This document shows positions 8,325 to 16,325 of a stretch of 52,634 nt of DNA, piece by piece. Origin of the DNA: CAZBWW01 sp964496005 (GTDB lineage Bacteria; Patescibacteriota; WWE3; UBA101185; UBA10185); the NCBI GenBank assembly GCA_964496005.1, contig CAZBWW010000004.1:1-52634 (forward strand), read 5' to 3'. The notes below the pieces were generated by a model that was not told the origin of the DNA, did no database searches, and saw nothing but the letters and a program-made list of their open reading frames with translations. The number at the start of each line of letters is the position of its first letter. Position 1 is the stretch's first letter. The position numbers and the translations under genes are program-made.

Positions 8325-9821
8325 ATGCTTAAACTACCGGACATTTTTACAAAAACCGAAAACAAAAAGTACTTATTGATATTTTTGGCGTTAAATTTGT
8401 TTTTGGTGGTGTTTCAATTACTATATTTAGTTTTTCGTTTTAGTTACATAAATACCGAAATTCCTTTTTTTTACACAAATATATGGGGAGACAGCCAGCT
8501 AGCTCAAAAAAATCGCCTTTTTTTACTTCCCATGTTAACCGCACTTTTAATTCCCGCCGGAGTTTTTTTCTTTTATCTGGCGAAAAAATATTTTATCTTA
8601 TTTGCGGATAAAATCGTCCTAGGCGCTATTACTGTTACAAACACACTTTTAACTTTGTCTCTTGTGAGAATCGTACACATCGCGTCAAGTCCCTTTTCCC
8701 CGTTAATTAAACCGGAATTGGTTCCGCTTGGTATTCCCTTTGGTGTAGTTTTCGCGCTTACTTTTTTACTTACCCCAAAATTTATAAATTATTATAAATC
8801 AATCGGAATTGTGACTAATCCTAAAGTACACTCTCATCCGGGTATGACGCTTGAGACGCCGTCCGCGCGCGGTGCTGGACTTATTTTCGCCATTGCATTA
8901 ATCGGTGTGAGCATAATGTTCGTCGGCGTGTCTAAACTGCTTGTCGGTATTTATCTTGCAACATTTCTAATCGCAGTTCTTGGTCTTATTGACGACTATC
9001 AAAATACACATCCGAAATCAAAATTCGCTTTTTTGGAAAATCCATTTATTAGATTAGGGCTTGTGAGTTTAATTGTGCTTTTGCCGGTTATATTCGGAGT
9101 TAGAATCAATACAATTAATAATCCGTTTAATGGGTTGATTGATTTTTCAGCGGTTACTGTCCAAATCGGCACTTTAACCATTCCGTGGTTGTCTATTGTT
9201 ATTACTGTGTTATGGATTGTGTGGGTCCAAACTGTGTTATCGTGGTCAAACGGAGTCGACGGCCAATACGGCGGGATTGTCGGTATTGCTTGTATTGTAA
9301 TTGCGATTTTGGCATTACGATTTGTACCGCTTACCACAGTAGATTTGCAAATGGCACGAATTGCGGTAGTCGCTTCAGGCGCGGCATGGGGACTAATGAG
9401 GTACACGTGGTTTCCATCCAAAATTATGTGGGGGTTTGGGGCATACGCCGCGGGACTTATTATTGCTGTGACTTCGGTTATGATTGAGGCAAAAGTTGCT
9501 GTCGCTACAATTATTATTTTAATCCCGTTTTTAGATGCGATTGTCACAATCATTAGGCGTGCGATAAAAGGGAAAAATCCGTTAAAAGCTGATAAAGGCC
9601 ATTTGCACCACTTTCTGCATAAAAAGGGTTGGGGTGTTAGAAGAATTGCAGTTTTTTACTGGCTGGCAACAGCGGTATTTGGATTTATCGGCATTGTGTC
9701 CGCAGATAAGGATTTATTGCTGCTTGTACTAACTTTCGGTGGATTGGTCGCCTTTGCTATATTAGGTTTAATTGTTTCGCTGCAACTACAAGACAAACTA
9801 AAACAACAGCAACTTGAGTAA
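8325..9821 (+). CDS. WecA/TagO/MraY-family sugar-1-phosphate transferase
   Basis: A polytopic 498-residue enzyme of the polyprenyl-phosphate N-acetylhexosamine-1-phosphate transferase family, which starts lipid-linked glycans by loading a sugar phosphate onto undecaprenyl phosphate. Diagnostic blocks are TPSARGAGL near residue 185, GLIDDYQN near 221 (catalytic Asp pair), SNGVDG near 307, and KADKGHLHHFLHKKG near 423, the HxHH loop typical of WecA/TagO. An N-terminal extension of about 130 residues holds three or four extra membrane segments. It follows the GT2 gene by 14 bases with no Shine-Dalgarno. The last 65 bases overlap the convergent gene at 9757. Confidence 0.9.
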   Translation: MLKLPDIFTKTENKKYLLIFLALNLFLVVFQLLYLVFRFSYINTEIPFFYTNIWGDSQLAQKNRLFLLPMLTALLIPAGVFFFYLAKKYFILFADKIVLGAITVTNTLLTLSLVRIVHIASSPFSPLIKPELVPLGIPFGVVFALTFLLTPKFINYYKSIGIVTNPKVHSHPGMTLETPSARGAGLIFAIALIGVSIMFVGVSKLLVGIYLATFLIAVLGLIDDYQNTHPKSKFAFLENPFIRLGLVSLIVLLPVIFGVRINTINNPFNGLIDFSAVTVQIGTLTIPWLSIVITVLWIVWVQTVLSWSNGVDGQYGGIVGIACIVIAILALRFVPLTTVDLQMARIAVVASGAAWGLMRYTWFPSKIMWGFGAYAAGLIIAVTSVMIEAKVAVATIIILIPFLDAIVTIIRRAIKGKNPLKADKGHLHHFLHKKGWGVRRIAVFYWLATAVFGFIGIVSADKDLLLLVLTFGGLVAFAILGLIVSLQLQDKLKQQQLE

Positions 9822-10236
9822 GCAGTCCCCACGGCAAAGGGGCCTGAAATTGCATTTTTTTCTGAATATTTGTAATTGGCTGCAACCATTTAGGTTCTTT
9901 TTCCATGAAAATATAGGGACCTTCCAATGCATCCGGTAAAACAGAAGCGATACCGCACAAAAAAACATTAACTGCCAAAGCAGGATCGTTAATTACCCAT
10001 AATGTGTAATAAGTAAAGGTAAGCCCCACACCAATCCCTATTGCTAAATCGGCCATAACGGCTATCGGCCGCCACCCTTTGCGTCTCTCGTCTTTTTTCG
10101 TATTTGAATAAAAATCCCAGTGCGGCACTTTATCGCCCACAAAATGCATAAAAAAAGAGAGTGGCACTGCTAATATTGGGTTTGTTAGTGAAGTGCCAAT
10201 GGCAACTCCAACAAATACATGTGGTGTTAAAAGCAT
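9757..10236 (-). CDS. small membrane protein with His/Asp motif, hypothetical
   Basis: 159 residues with about four hydrophobic segments. It begins LLTPHVFVGVAIG and has MHFVGDKVPHWDFY near residues 30-43, so conserved-looking His and Asp residues flank the first helices. This recalls YdjM-like predicted membrane metal hydrolases and the protein at 5276. The 3' end overlaps the convergent transferase gene by 65 bases, which is long for a real gene pair, but the protein reads naturally along its whole length. The start has no obvious Shine-Dalgarno. Function unknown. Confidence 0.55.
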   Translation of the reverse strand: MLLTPHVFVGVAIGTSLTNPILAVPLSFFMHFVGDKVPHWDFYSNTKKDERRKGWRPIAVMADLAIGIGVGLTFTYYTLWVINDPALAVNVFLCGIASVLPDALEGPYIFMEKEPKWLQPITNIQKKMQFQAPLPWGLLTQVAVVLVCLVVAAKQLNLI

Positions 10237-10370
10237 AATTCGTGAATTTCACTATATAACTTTGTATTTGGCTTTTCAACTTCGGTAAACATTCGGCTAG
10301 CCGCATTTACACCCACTTTATACTTACCTCACTTTTTTTGTTTTTTCAGTACTTTTTCAGAATTGTGAGG

Positions 10371-10376
10371 TATAAT
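10371..10376 (+). promoter_or_regulatory. -10 box of the response-regulator gene
   Basis: A perfect TATAAT, ten bases before the ATG at 10387. The predicted start leaves about three untranslated bases. No good -35 is seen. Confidence 0.6.
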
Positions 10377-10386
10377 TTGTACTAAT

Positions 10387-11151
10387 ATGGAAAGTAGCAA
10401 TAAACATGGCTACGACATAAAATCGAAAAAAAACATAAACTTGCCAAAAATACTTCTTGTTGAAGATGACGACAAATTAGCCAAAACTATCACAAATCTA
10501 CTAGATAATGAATATGACATGGAAATAGCAGGAACCGTTACCGAGGCTTTATTTAAAGTTAAAACAAAAAATTTTGACTTATATGTTATTGATATTATTT
10601 TGCCTGATCGAAGCGACAGAAACGGACTAGATATTTGTAAAGCCGTTAAAGAAAATAATGAAAATTCGGCAATTTTAGTGCTAACAGGTAAAAGTGCTAT
10701 TAATTACAAACTTGGCGCATTCAACATTGGGGTTGATGATTACCTGTGCAAACCATTTAATTATTTGGAATTACGCGCAAGACTAAAAGCCCTACTTAAC
10801 CGCGTGCACCAAATAAATTCTCAAAAGCTCGAAGCTACGGATGCAAATACGGGAACCGCATTTAAATTAGGACTCCACGATTTAAGTCTGGATACCAGAG
10901 CACGATTAGTACAGCGTGGTACCAAAAAAATTAACTTACGAAGACGTGAATTTGATTTACTACAATGCATGCTCAAAAATTCCGGACAGGTTTTTTCGAG
11001 AGATGCGCTTATTAAAGGTGTCTGGGAAGGCCGTGAAATTAACCACAACACGGTTGACGTACATGTTAAGAATTTGCGCGAAAAAATAGACGACCCGTTT
11101 ACTAAAAAAATAATTCAAACAATCTATGGAATCGGTTACAAAGTGGAATAA
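10387..11151 (+). CDS. OmpR/PhoB-family response regulator
   Basis: 254 residues. An N-terminal receiver domain (about 20-140) has the acidic pocket EDDD at 26-29, phospho-acceptor Asp69 in YVIDIILPD, a conserved Thr in VLTGK and Lys in CKPF. A C-terminal winged-helix DNA-binding domain (about 155-254) includes RRREFDLLQ, NTVDVHVKNLREKI and the closing GIGYKVE. About 18 residues precede the receiver. Its partner kinase overlaps its 3' end by 26 bases, so the two are a co-translated two-component pair. A TATAAT just upstream predicts a nearly leaderless message. Confidence 0.93.
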   Translation: MESSNKHGYDIKSKKNINLPKILLVEDDDKLAKTITNLLDNEYDMEIAGTVTEALFKVKTKNFDLYVIDIILPDRSDRNGLDICKAVKENNENSAILVLTGKSAINYKLGAFNIGVDDYLCKPFNYLELRARLKALLNRVHQINSQKLEATDANTGTAFKLGLHDLSLDTRARLVQRGTKKINLRRREFDLLQCMLKNSGQVFSRDALIKGVWEGREINHNTVDVHVKNLREKIDDPFTKKIIQTIYGIGYKVE

Positions 11152-11974
11152 CTATACAAATACAGCTTATGTTAAACCGCCGCGGGAATTAATGCGCGAA
11201 CGGGAACACGCGTTGGCACTTGTAAGACTCAATGAACAAGCAAAAACTTTAAATAATTTCGTACTGTACAAGCTGAGAGAATATAACCAATTGACAAGCA
11301 TAGGCTATATGGCATCGAGTATACTTCATGACCTTTCTAATCCGTTAAGTGTTGTTTTACTAAATTTGGAGGTTTTACAAGACAAACTGAAAGATGATGA
11401 AACTGTTAATTTGGCCTTACTAGGCGCGCAGGAGATGGCAAAAACTATTAAAACATATAATCAATCTTTACGAAATGACAAAAGCACATCCGACATTAAT
11501 GTGTACACCGAACTTACCGGCATTAAAAAAATGCTTGAGTACACACTTAGAGCTGAAAACATATTTTTTGAAATTAACGGCGATAAAAACATCCAAATTA
11601 ACGGAAATAGAACAAAATTTACACAAGTAATCCTTAACCTTGTAACTAATTCTATTGATGCATTAAAGAAAAGCGCTAAAAAAGAGAAAAAAGTTGAAAT
11701 AAGTTGTGAAAGCACAAACAGTAAAAAACAAGCTCAAACAAGCATAAAAGTATTGGACAACGGCTGTGGCATACCCGAACCATACATCAAAAGAATATTT
11801 GATCCATTTTATACTACAAAAAAAGATGGCAAAGGCTTGGAAAAAAATCTGGGTTTGGGGCTTTTTATCTGCAAAAAAATAGTGGAAGATGATTTTGGAG
11901 GATCTCTTAAGATTGACTCGAAAGTTAAAAAATATACGAGGGTGCTAATACAAATTCCGGCAAAACTAGTATAA
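11126..11974 (+). CDS. soluble sensor histidine kinase
   Basis: 282 residues with no membrane segment or recognised sensor domain. A coiled N-terminal region leads to the H-box SSILHDLSNPLS, with His68 as phosphorylation site. The ATPase domain then carries the N-box NLVTNSIDAL, G1 DNGCGIP, F-box FDPFYTTK and G2 NLGLGLFICKK. It should phosphorylate the regulator encoded just upstream. The ATG at 11126 gives a 26-base overlap; an in-frame ATG at 11192 is the alternative and loses only 22 unstructured residues. The absence of a sensor region suggests a cytoplasmic signal or a partner protein. Confidence 0.9.
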   Translation: MESVTKWNNYTNTAYVKPPRELMREREHALALVRLNEQAKTLNNFVLYKLREYNQLTSIGYMASSILHDLSNPLSVVLLNLEVLQDKLKDDETVNLALLGAQEMAKTIKTYNQSLRNDKSTSDINVYTELTGIKKMLEYTLRAENIFFEINGDKNIQINGNRTKFTQVILNLVTNSIDALKKSAKKEKKVEISCESTNSKKQAQTSIKVLDNGCGIPEPYIKRIFDPFYTTKKDGKGLEKNLGLGLFICKKIVEDDFGGSLKIDSKVKKYTRVLIQIPAKLV

Positions 11975-12010
11975 TGGCAGCATTCGCTTGTAACTGTTAT
12001 GCTACTACAT

Positions 12011-12099
12011 GGAGGGTTGGCAGAGCGGTAATGCAGCGGCTTGCTAAGCCGTCACGGTGTAAAAACCGTGCGTGGGTTCAATTCCCACACCCTCCGCCA
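12011..12099 (+). tRNA. tRNA-Ser (GCU)
   Basis: The acceptor stem starts GGAGGG and pairs with CCCTCC, followed by an encoded CCA. Anticodon loop TTGCTAA gives anticodon GCU (codons AGC and AGU). A long variable arm (CACGGTG...CCGTG) is typical of tRNA-Ser. Confidence 0.96.
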
Positions 12100-12204
12100 G
12101 CATGTACCTCAGACTATTCGTTGTAGTAGTGTAATACGGCACTTGTTAGCACTTACGTAACGCCGGAACTTCGAAAAAAGTGGCAACTATTTATTCACTT
12201 GGTG

Positions 12205-12210
12205 TACAAT
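12205..12210 (+). promoter_or_regulatory. -10 box of the 193-residue membrane protein
   Basis: TACAAT ends seven bases before the ATG at 12218. The stretch TGTACAATATACA-ATG is nearly identical to that at 47854-47871 upstream of an unrelated gene. Confidence 0.55.
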
Positions 12211-12217
12211 ATACATA

Positions 12218-12799
12218 ATGGTCATAATGGATTCCGCAGCAAAATATTTAGGCTACAAAAAAGCTTCTGAACCGGACACCAAAACCGAAGTTGCTGAAAT
12301 TTTCCCAAAAGAAAAAAGAACAACCGTATACGCGTGGGAAGCACAATCAAGACCCGCTATCCAACAGCTAAATAAAAAGACCACAAAAACGTTAATGATA
12401 ATCGGTATCATTGTTGCAATACTAATGCTCGCAATGCAAGAGTTTATGTTAATTTTAGTTGTTTTGAGCTTTGTATTTGTCATTTACATGATTGGGCAAA
12501 TTCCGGCTGAAACAGTTAAACTTGAAATTACAAACCAAGGGGTAGTATATAACGGCACTTTTTACGCTTGGGACGAATTGGTGCACTTTTTTTTCATTGA
12601 CAGGCAAGGATTGGAAATATGCGTGGTTGATGTCAAAAACGGTATTCCCGCTCGGTTATTTATGACAATGAACCCAGGGGACCACGAAAAAATTAAAGGT
12701 ATACTTGAACAGCACCTAACCTTTTTGGAAGAAGAACCAAAGACCTTTGCCGATAAAACATTTGAAAAAGTAGTGGGTAAACTGGAACTGGAAAAGTAG
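12218..12799 (+). CDS. membrane-anchored protein with PH-like domain, hypothetical
   Basis: 193 residues. A charged N-terminal segment (1-55) is followed by two close membrane helices (about 60-95). A soluble region (about 100-165) reads like the small beta-rich domains found after two helices in bacterial PH-like membrane proteins (LEITNQGVVYNGTFYAWDELVHF). The tail is acidic and helical. I do not recognise a named family, and the PH-like assignment is an impression from the strand pattern. The start at 12218 is favoured over the ATG at 12227 by the position of TACAAT. Confidence 0.6.
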   Translation: MVIMDSAAKYLGYKKASEPDTKTEVAEIFPKEKRTTVYAWEAQSRPAIQQLNKKTTKTLMIIGIIVAILMLAMQEFMLILVVLSFVFVIYMIGQIPAETVKLEITNQGVVYNGTFYAWDELVHFFFIDRQGLEICVVDVKNGIPARLFMTMNPGDHEKIKGILEQHLTFLEEEPKTFADKTFEKVVGKLELEK

Positions 12800-12969
12800 C
12801 TGCGCTTTTATTTTCTTCCGTTTTTTAAACTTTCGTATTATGTTATCCCGTACTCTGTAGCTCACAAAAACAGATTAAAATAATACGTAGCATTGGCGGT
12901 AAAATCAACTGCAAATAGTTTTACTTCAAATGCAATTTTAAAGCTGCCGAATTTTTAGGCGGTGTTAGT

Positions 12970-12978
12970 GGTAAAATA
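12970..12978 (+). promoter_or_regulatory. extended -10 upstream of tRNA-Arg(GCG)
   Basis: TGgTAAAAT lies about 11 bases before the mature tRNA 5' end. It fits a promoter with a very short 5' leader. Confidence 0.5.
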
Positions 12979-12989
12979 CCATTATCTTT

Positions 12990-13065
12990 GTGCCCGTAGC
13001 TCAGAGGATAGAGCGCAACGTTGCGGACGTTGAAGTCGGGGGTTCGAATCCCTCCGGGCACGCCA
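12990..13065 (+). tRNA. tRNA-Arg (GCG)
   Basis: 76 bases including an encoded CCA. GTGCCCG pairs with CGGGCAC, the anticodon stem is CAACG/CGTTG and the loop TTGCGGA. Anticodon GCG reads CGC and CGU. It is identical to the tRNA at 13712-13787 except for base 34. Confidence 0.96.
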
Positions 13066-13103
13066 TTAAAAAAGTGGATTAACAAAGGTGTTAATCATCA
13101 TTT

Positions 13104-13550
13104 TTATTCCTGCTTAGTCATTTCGGCAGCTACGGCAAGAAAAACACCCGTTACGGAGCTTTCCAATCTTAACTTGGTTGTCTTTGAGCTATACCAAAAA
13201 CAATTATATTTATAATCTATCTCAAGGTTAATATTTTTCTTAACATAAACATAATTACCAAAATCACCATAATAGTTGGTAAAAAGATCTGTGTTTTGTC
13301 TAATTTTCTCTGAAGCGGCTTCGTACGCTTCTTTATCAGTAAACACATTTGTTTCATAAGAAGTCAGCTTGTTTTCATGTTCAAGCACGTACAAGAGAAT
13401 ACCGCCTTCATGTCCCATAGCACCCTCTTCAGAAATTTCGCAGTATATTACTTTATTAAAATCAATTGCCGCCAAATTTTTGATTGTAATAATGGTGCTT
13501 TCAGAATAAAGTATTCGCTTTTCCACCACACTTCTATAAAGAGTTTTCAT
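13104..13550 (-). CDS. hypothetical soluble protein between the twin tRNA-Arg genes
   Basis: 148 residues with no signal or clear membrane segment. It is rich in Tyr, Asn and Lys and has an alternating strand pattern in its first 80 residues. I recognise no family. It runs opposite to, and between, the two tRNA-Arg genes. The start is well supported: an extended -10 (TGaTACAAT) ends six bases upstream, the usual leaderless spacing here. An annotation as spurious would be hard to reconcile with that promoter. Confidence 0.6.
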   Translation of the reverse strand: MKTLYRSVVEKRILYSESTIITIKNLAAIDFNKVIYCEISEEGAMGHEGGILLYVLEHENKLTSYETNVFTDKEAYEAASEKIRQNTDLFTNYYGDFGNYVYVKKNINLEIDYKYNCFWYSSKTTKLRLESSVTGVFLAVAAEMTKQE

Positions 13551-13556
13551 AAACGT

Positions 13557-13565
13557 ATTGTATCA
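13557..13565 (-). promoter_or_regulatory. extended -10 of the 148-residue gene
   Basis: TGaTACAAT on the minus strand, six bases from the ATG at 13550. Confidence 0.6.
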
Positions 13566-13711
13566 CCCGCTAAAAAAACTTTTTAAACGGGTTTGAGTTC
13601 TACGAATGGTTAATAAGAATAAATAATTTCCCGGAATATTCTCACATATAACAAGTCATCTCTTTACTGTTAGAATGATTGGTGTATTTTGTACATAATT
13701 AGATGCAACGT

Positions 13712-13787
13712 GTGCCCGTAGCTCAGAGGATAGAGCGCAACGTTCCGGACGTTGAAGTCGGGGGTTCGAATCCCTCCGGGCACGCCA
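13712..13787 (+). tRNA. tRNA-Arg (CCG)
   Basis: 76 bases with encoded CCA, same stems as the tRNA at 12990. The anticodon loop TTCCGGA gives anticodon CCG (codon CGG). The single difference from its twin is G to C at position 34. Confidence 0.96.
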
Positions 13788-13794
13788 ATATTAT

Positions 13795-14070
13795 TCACAG
13801 CCCCAACGTAGCAACAAACATCACAACTGCGGCAAAAAACCGGACGGCATAAACCTTAAGTGTGTGTTTTTCCAATAAATCGGGTTTCAGAAAAGACAAT
13901 ATGAACACGAGTACCATCGATACCGGAAGTGAAATTATTGCCGTAGAAATACTCACATTTTGCGCTACTGCCGCGGAAGCCGCTAAAGTGCCGATCACAC
14001 CCAAAACCGATATGAGCAGGATCCCGGTATATTCTTTAATTGGCGTTCTTTTTGGATTATTTATAAACAT
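13795..14070 (-). CDS. short membrane protein resembling the end of an EamA/DMT transporter
   Basis: 91 residues with three hydrophobic segments (about 13-35, 42-60 and 72-90). The pattern of small residues followed by SLPVSMVLVFILSFLKPDLLE resembles the C-terminal part of an EamA domain. A whole EamA unit is longer (about 140 residues, five helices), so this is either a truncated relic or an independent small protein. The stop lies seven bases past the tRNA-Arg(CCG) CCA end. A weak TAAATT six bases before the ATG is a possible -10. Confidence 0.45.
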   Translation of the reverse strand: MFINNPKRTPIKEYTGILLISVLGVIGTLAASAAVAQNVSISTAIISLPVSMVLVFILSFLKPDLLEKHTLKVYAVRFFAAVVMFVATLGL

Positions 14071-14150
14071 GTGAGCAATTTAAACAATAAAATAAAACGG
14101 AATAACATGTGCATCGAAAATAGACGTGGGCATGGTTATAAGTTAAAAGA

Positions 14151-14507
14151 TTAATTCAACTTTATGACGGTATCTAATATGCCAATATTTTTTATATTCT
14201 TTTCGTTAATTTTTTCAATCTCATCGTTTGTAAAATAAAGACCATAATTAACAGCGGTATTAATTAAGGCGGTAAGGTACCTGTCGCTTGTATTTTCTAT
14301 GATTATGCAATCCTCTAAAACAGAAACGGTAGTTTGAAAATTACCGCGTTCAGCCACATTTTTTAATAGTGTTAATAAAAGGGTTGTTGTTTTTTGCTTT
14401 TTATCAGAAATGTTTTTTATTAGCAGTTTTTTTTCATTACTATGGTATTCGACATTTTCCGAAATAACCTGTTTTGTCTGAATATTAATTAGGTTAAATT
14501 TAAGCAT
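14151..14507 (-). CDS. hypothetical protein, second gene of the zincin operon
   Basis: 118 residues, Lys/Asn/Thr-rich, with no membrane segment. The first 90 residues alternate strands and turns, and the end is helical and charged. I recognise no family. The ATG lies three bases after the stop of the 604-residue zincin-like gene on the same strand, so the two are almost certainly co-transcribed and may be translationally coupled. Confidence 0.6.
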   Translation of the reverse strand: MLKFNLINIQTKQVISENVEYHSNEKKLLIKNISDKKQKTTTLLLTLLKNVAERGNFQTTVSVLEDCIIIENTSDRYLTALINTAVNYGLYFTNDEIEKINEKNIKNIGILDTVIKLN

Positions 14508-14510
14508 TTT

Positions 14511-16325
14511 TTATTTCTCACTTTCTTGAGCCGCACTTTTCGTTAACTCTGCTAATTCAATAAGCGCTGTCTGTTCGTTTGAAAATCTTGTCGATATGTA
14601 GTTATTTATTTTTTCCCACTGTTCTCGTGTGGTTCTCCTTCTTATATAATCTGCGATACGTTTGGCACGCTCAGGTGTACCATCCACACTAATTATCTGT
14701 TCGTTAATTACTTCCGGCCTGATAACCAGTAGTGAAAAAGGCCTCATCATAAGCATTGCATAACAGATACAAAAATCTTCTTCTAGTCCCAAAGTGTAAG
14801 ACTTCTCTCTACTAATTATAGCGTACTCTGATATTGGATTTGACTCCTCACGCACTACTCTCTCCCAGGCATCAAATTCATAAAAATCCAGATCGTCCCA
14901 CAACTCATGCCCGAACTCATGGAACATTGTTTCTAATGCAATTACCTTTGTCCCATCTGTTAAATTATCGGGGCTGTCATCCGGAACTCTAACATCTGCG
15001 AATAATATAATAACGACTTCGCGCTGATTATCCTCACCATTTGCAACCATTCTCCTTCCCATTGTTGTTGCGGTATATTCTGAACCATCGGCTCTTGTGC
15101 GTTTTTCTTTTGGTCTAAGATCAGAAGCCTCTACAATCTTTACATCTCTTACGACACAGGGGGGTATGTACCATCCTATCATATGTCTTAATTCTTCAGC
15201 AGTTAACGCCGTTTTAAAACCCAGTCTCTCTTCAAACCCGGAGATGCTGAGATTTTCGATCAATTCACCAACATTTAATTCAGCTAACACCCGTTGATGT
15301 TCAACCCCCATCGAGGCGGGGTCTTCCGGAAGAATGCCAGAGTTTTTCCACCTATCGTGAGTAGCGGTAATTCTGCTACAAACCGCTGAGCGAAAACGCG
15401 ACAAGTAATTATCTTTGGTAGCAACATTGTTAGAATTAATACCTAGAGCCCTACTACTAGGACTCGACTCGGAACTGCCTATATCGCTCAAGAATCGGTC
15501 ATTTGGAAAATCAATAACATCACTCCCCTTGTAATATTTGAAATTACTATACCTTCTGGCCACATCAACAATTTCAATTGCAGTATTCCTGATTACCTCC
15601 CCGGACGGTAGCGCACTAACATTAAAATTGCGGTGTGGAATATCCGATAGTAAACCAGCGTTTTCATACTCAATAACAATGCTTCTGACTCTTGCTAATA
15701 AAGAACTAGCAAGGCTGGAATCAAACTCACCGGAATTTACATCTATCATCAGTTCTTCAATCCTGCTCAACTCTTGTAAAGCACTTTGTAATCCTGATAA
15801 TTCATATGGCCTCTCTACCAATGGTGTGTCGTATAAATGGACTAACAGTGCATTAAAATCTATTCTTGCTGTAAAGTCGGAAAACTCGTTAGTTAATAGC
15901 TCACTAGTTTCTATGAGCACCTGCTTATCATAAAACTGCAATTCATCCTCAAGTTTTTTAGCCTCAAGAATTAGTGGTACAAATTGACTCATTGTCTTAT
16001 CGTCTGCATACTCCATAGGGCTATCAGATTCAAAGATCTCAGTGAGGAGTTCTGTTGTTGACTCTCGAACATCATCTGGCAACCCATCAAGTATTTCTGC
16101 TCCTACATTACCGAGTCTCTCTAACTCTTCTTCGATCTCTGCTATTCTCGCGCTGCGTTGTTCAATTGAAAGTGTTGGGTATTGTGCTTCGAGGTTGTTG
16201 GTGATTACTCTACCATCATTTGCCTCACCTTGCCCAAACGGAATGGCTTCATTATTAGTAGTTTCCTGTGATTTATCTAAGCTTTCAAGTGTGTTCATAG
16301 CTTCATACCACAAACCTTTCTTCAT
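14511..16325 (-). CDS. large zincin-like metallopeptidase, putative
   Basis: 604 residues, no signal peptide. The N-terminal two-thirds are acidic and mostly helical, with no known domain. The motif HEFGH (His469, Glu470, His473), preceded by ETMF, fits a zincin zinc site. GLEEDF about 35 residues later could supply the third ligand of a gluzincin. The chosen ATG (MKKGLWYE) has AGGAAGG three bases upstream, a much better ribosome site than the ATG seven codons earlier. It overlaps the end of the upstream membrane-protein gene by 23 bases. Substrate unknown; possibly paired with its neighbours. Confidence 0.65.
   Translation of the reverse strand: MKKGLWYEAMNTLESLDKSQETTNNEAIPFGQGEANDGRVITNNLEAQYPTLSIEQRSARIAEIEEELERLGNVGAEILDGLPDDVRESTTELLTEIFESDSPMEYADDKTMSQFVPLILEAKKLEDELQFYDKQVLIETSELLTNEFSDFTARIDFNALLVHLYDTPLVERPYELSGLQSALQELSRIEELMIDVNSGEFDSSLASSLLARVRSIVIEYENAGLLSDIPHRNFNVSALPSGEVIRNTAIEIVDVARRYSNFKYYKGSDVIDFPNDRFLSDIGSSESSPSSRALGINSNNVATKDNYLSRFRSAVCSRITATHDRWKNSGILPEDPASMGVEHQRVLAELNVGELIENLSISGFEERLGFKTALTAEELRHMIGWYIPPCVVRDVKIVEASDLRPKEKRTRADGSEYTATTMGRRMVANGEDNQREVVIILFADVRVPDDSPDNLTDGTKVIALETMFHEFGHELWDDLDFYEFDAWERVVREESNPISEYAIISREKSYTLGLEEDFCICYAMLMMRPFSLLVIRPEVINEQIISVDGTPERAKRIADYIRRRTTREQWEKINNYISTRFSNEQTALIELAELTKSAAQESEK

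Noticed and set aside
13021..13215. 64-codon plus-strand frame starting inside tRNA-Arg(GCG)
   Set aside because: It begins in the tRNA anticodon region and then runs antisense to the 148-residue gene, which has its own promoter. A shadow frame.
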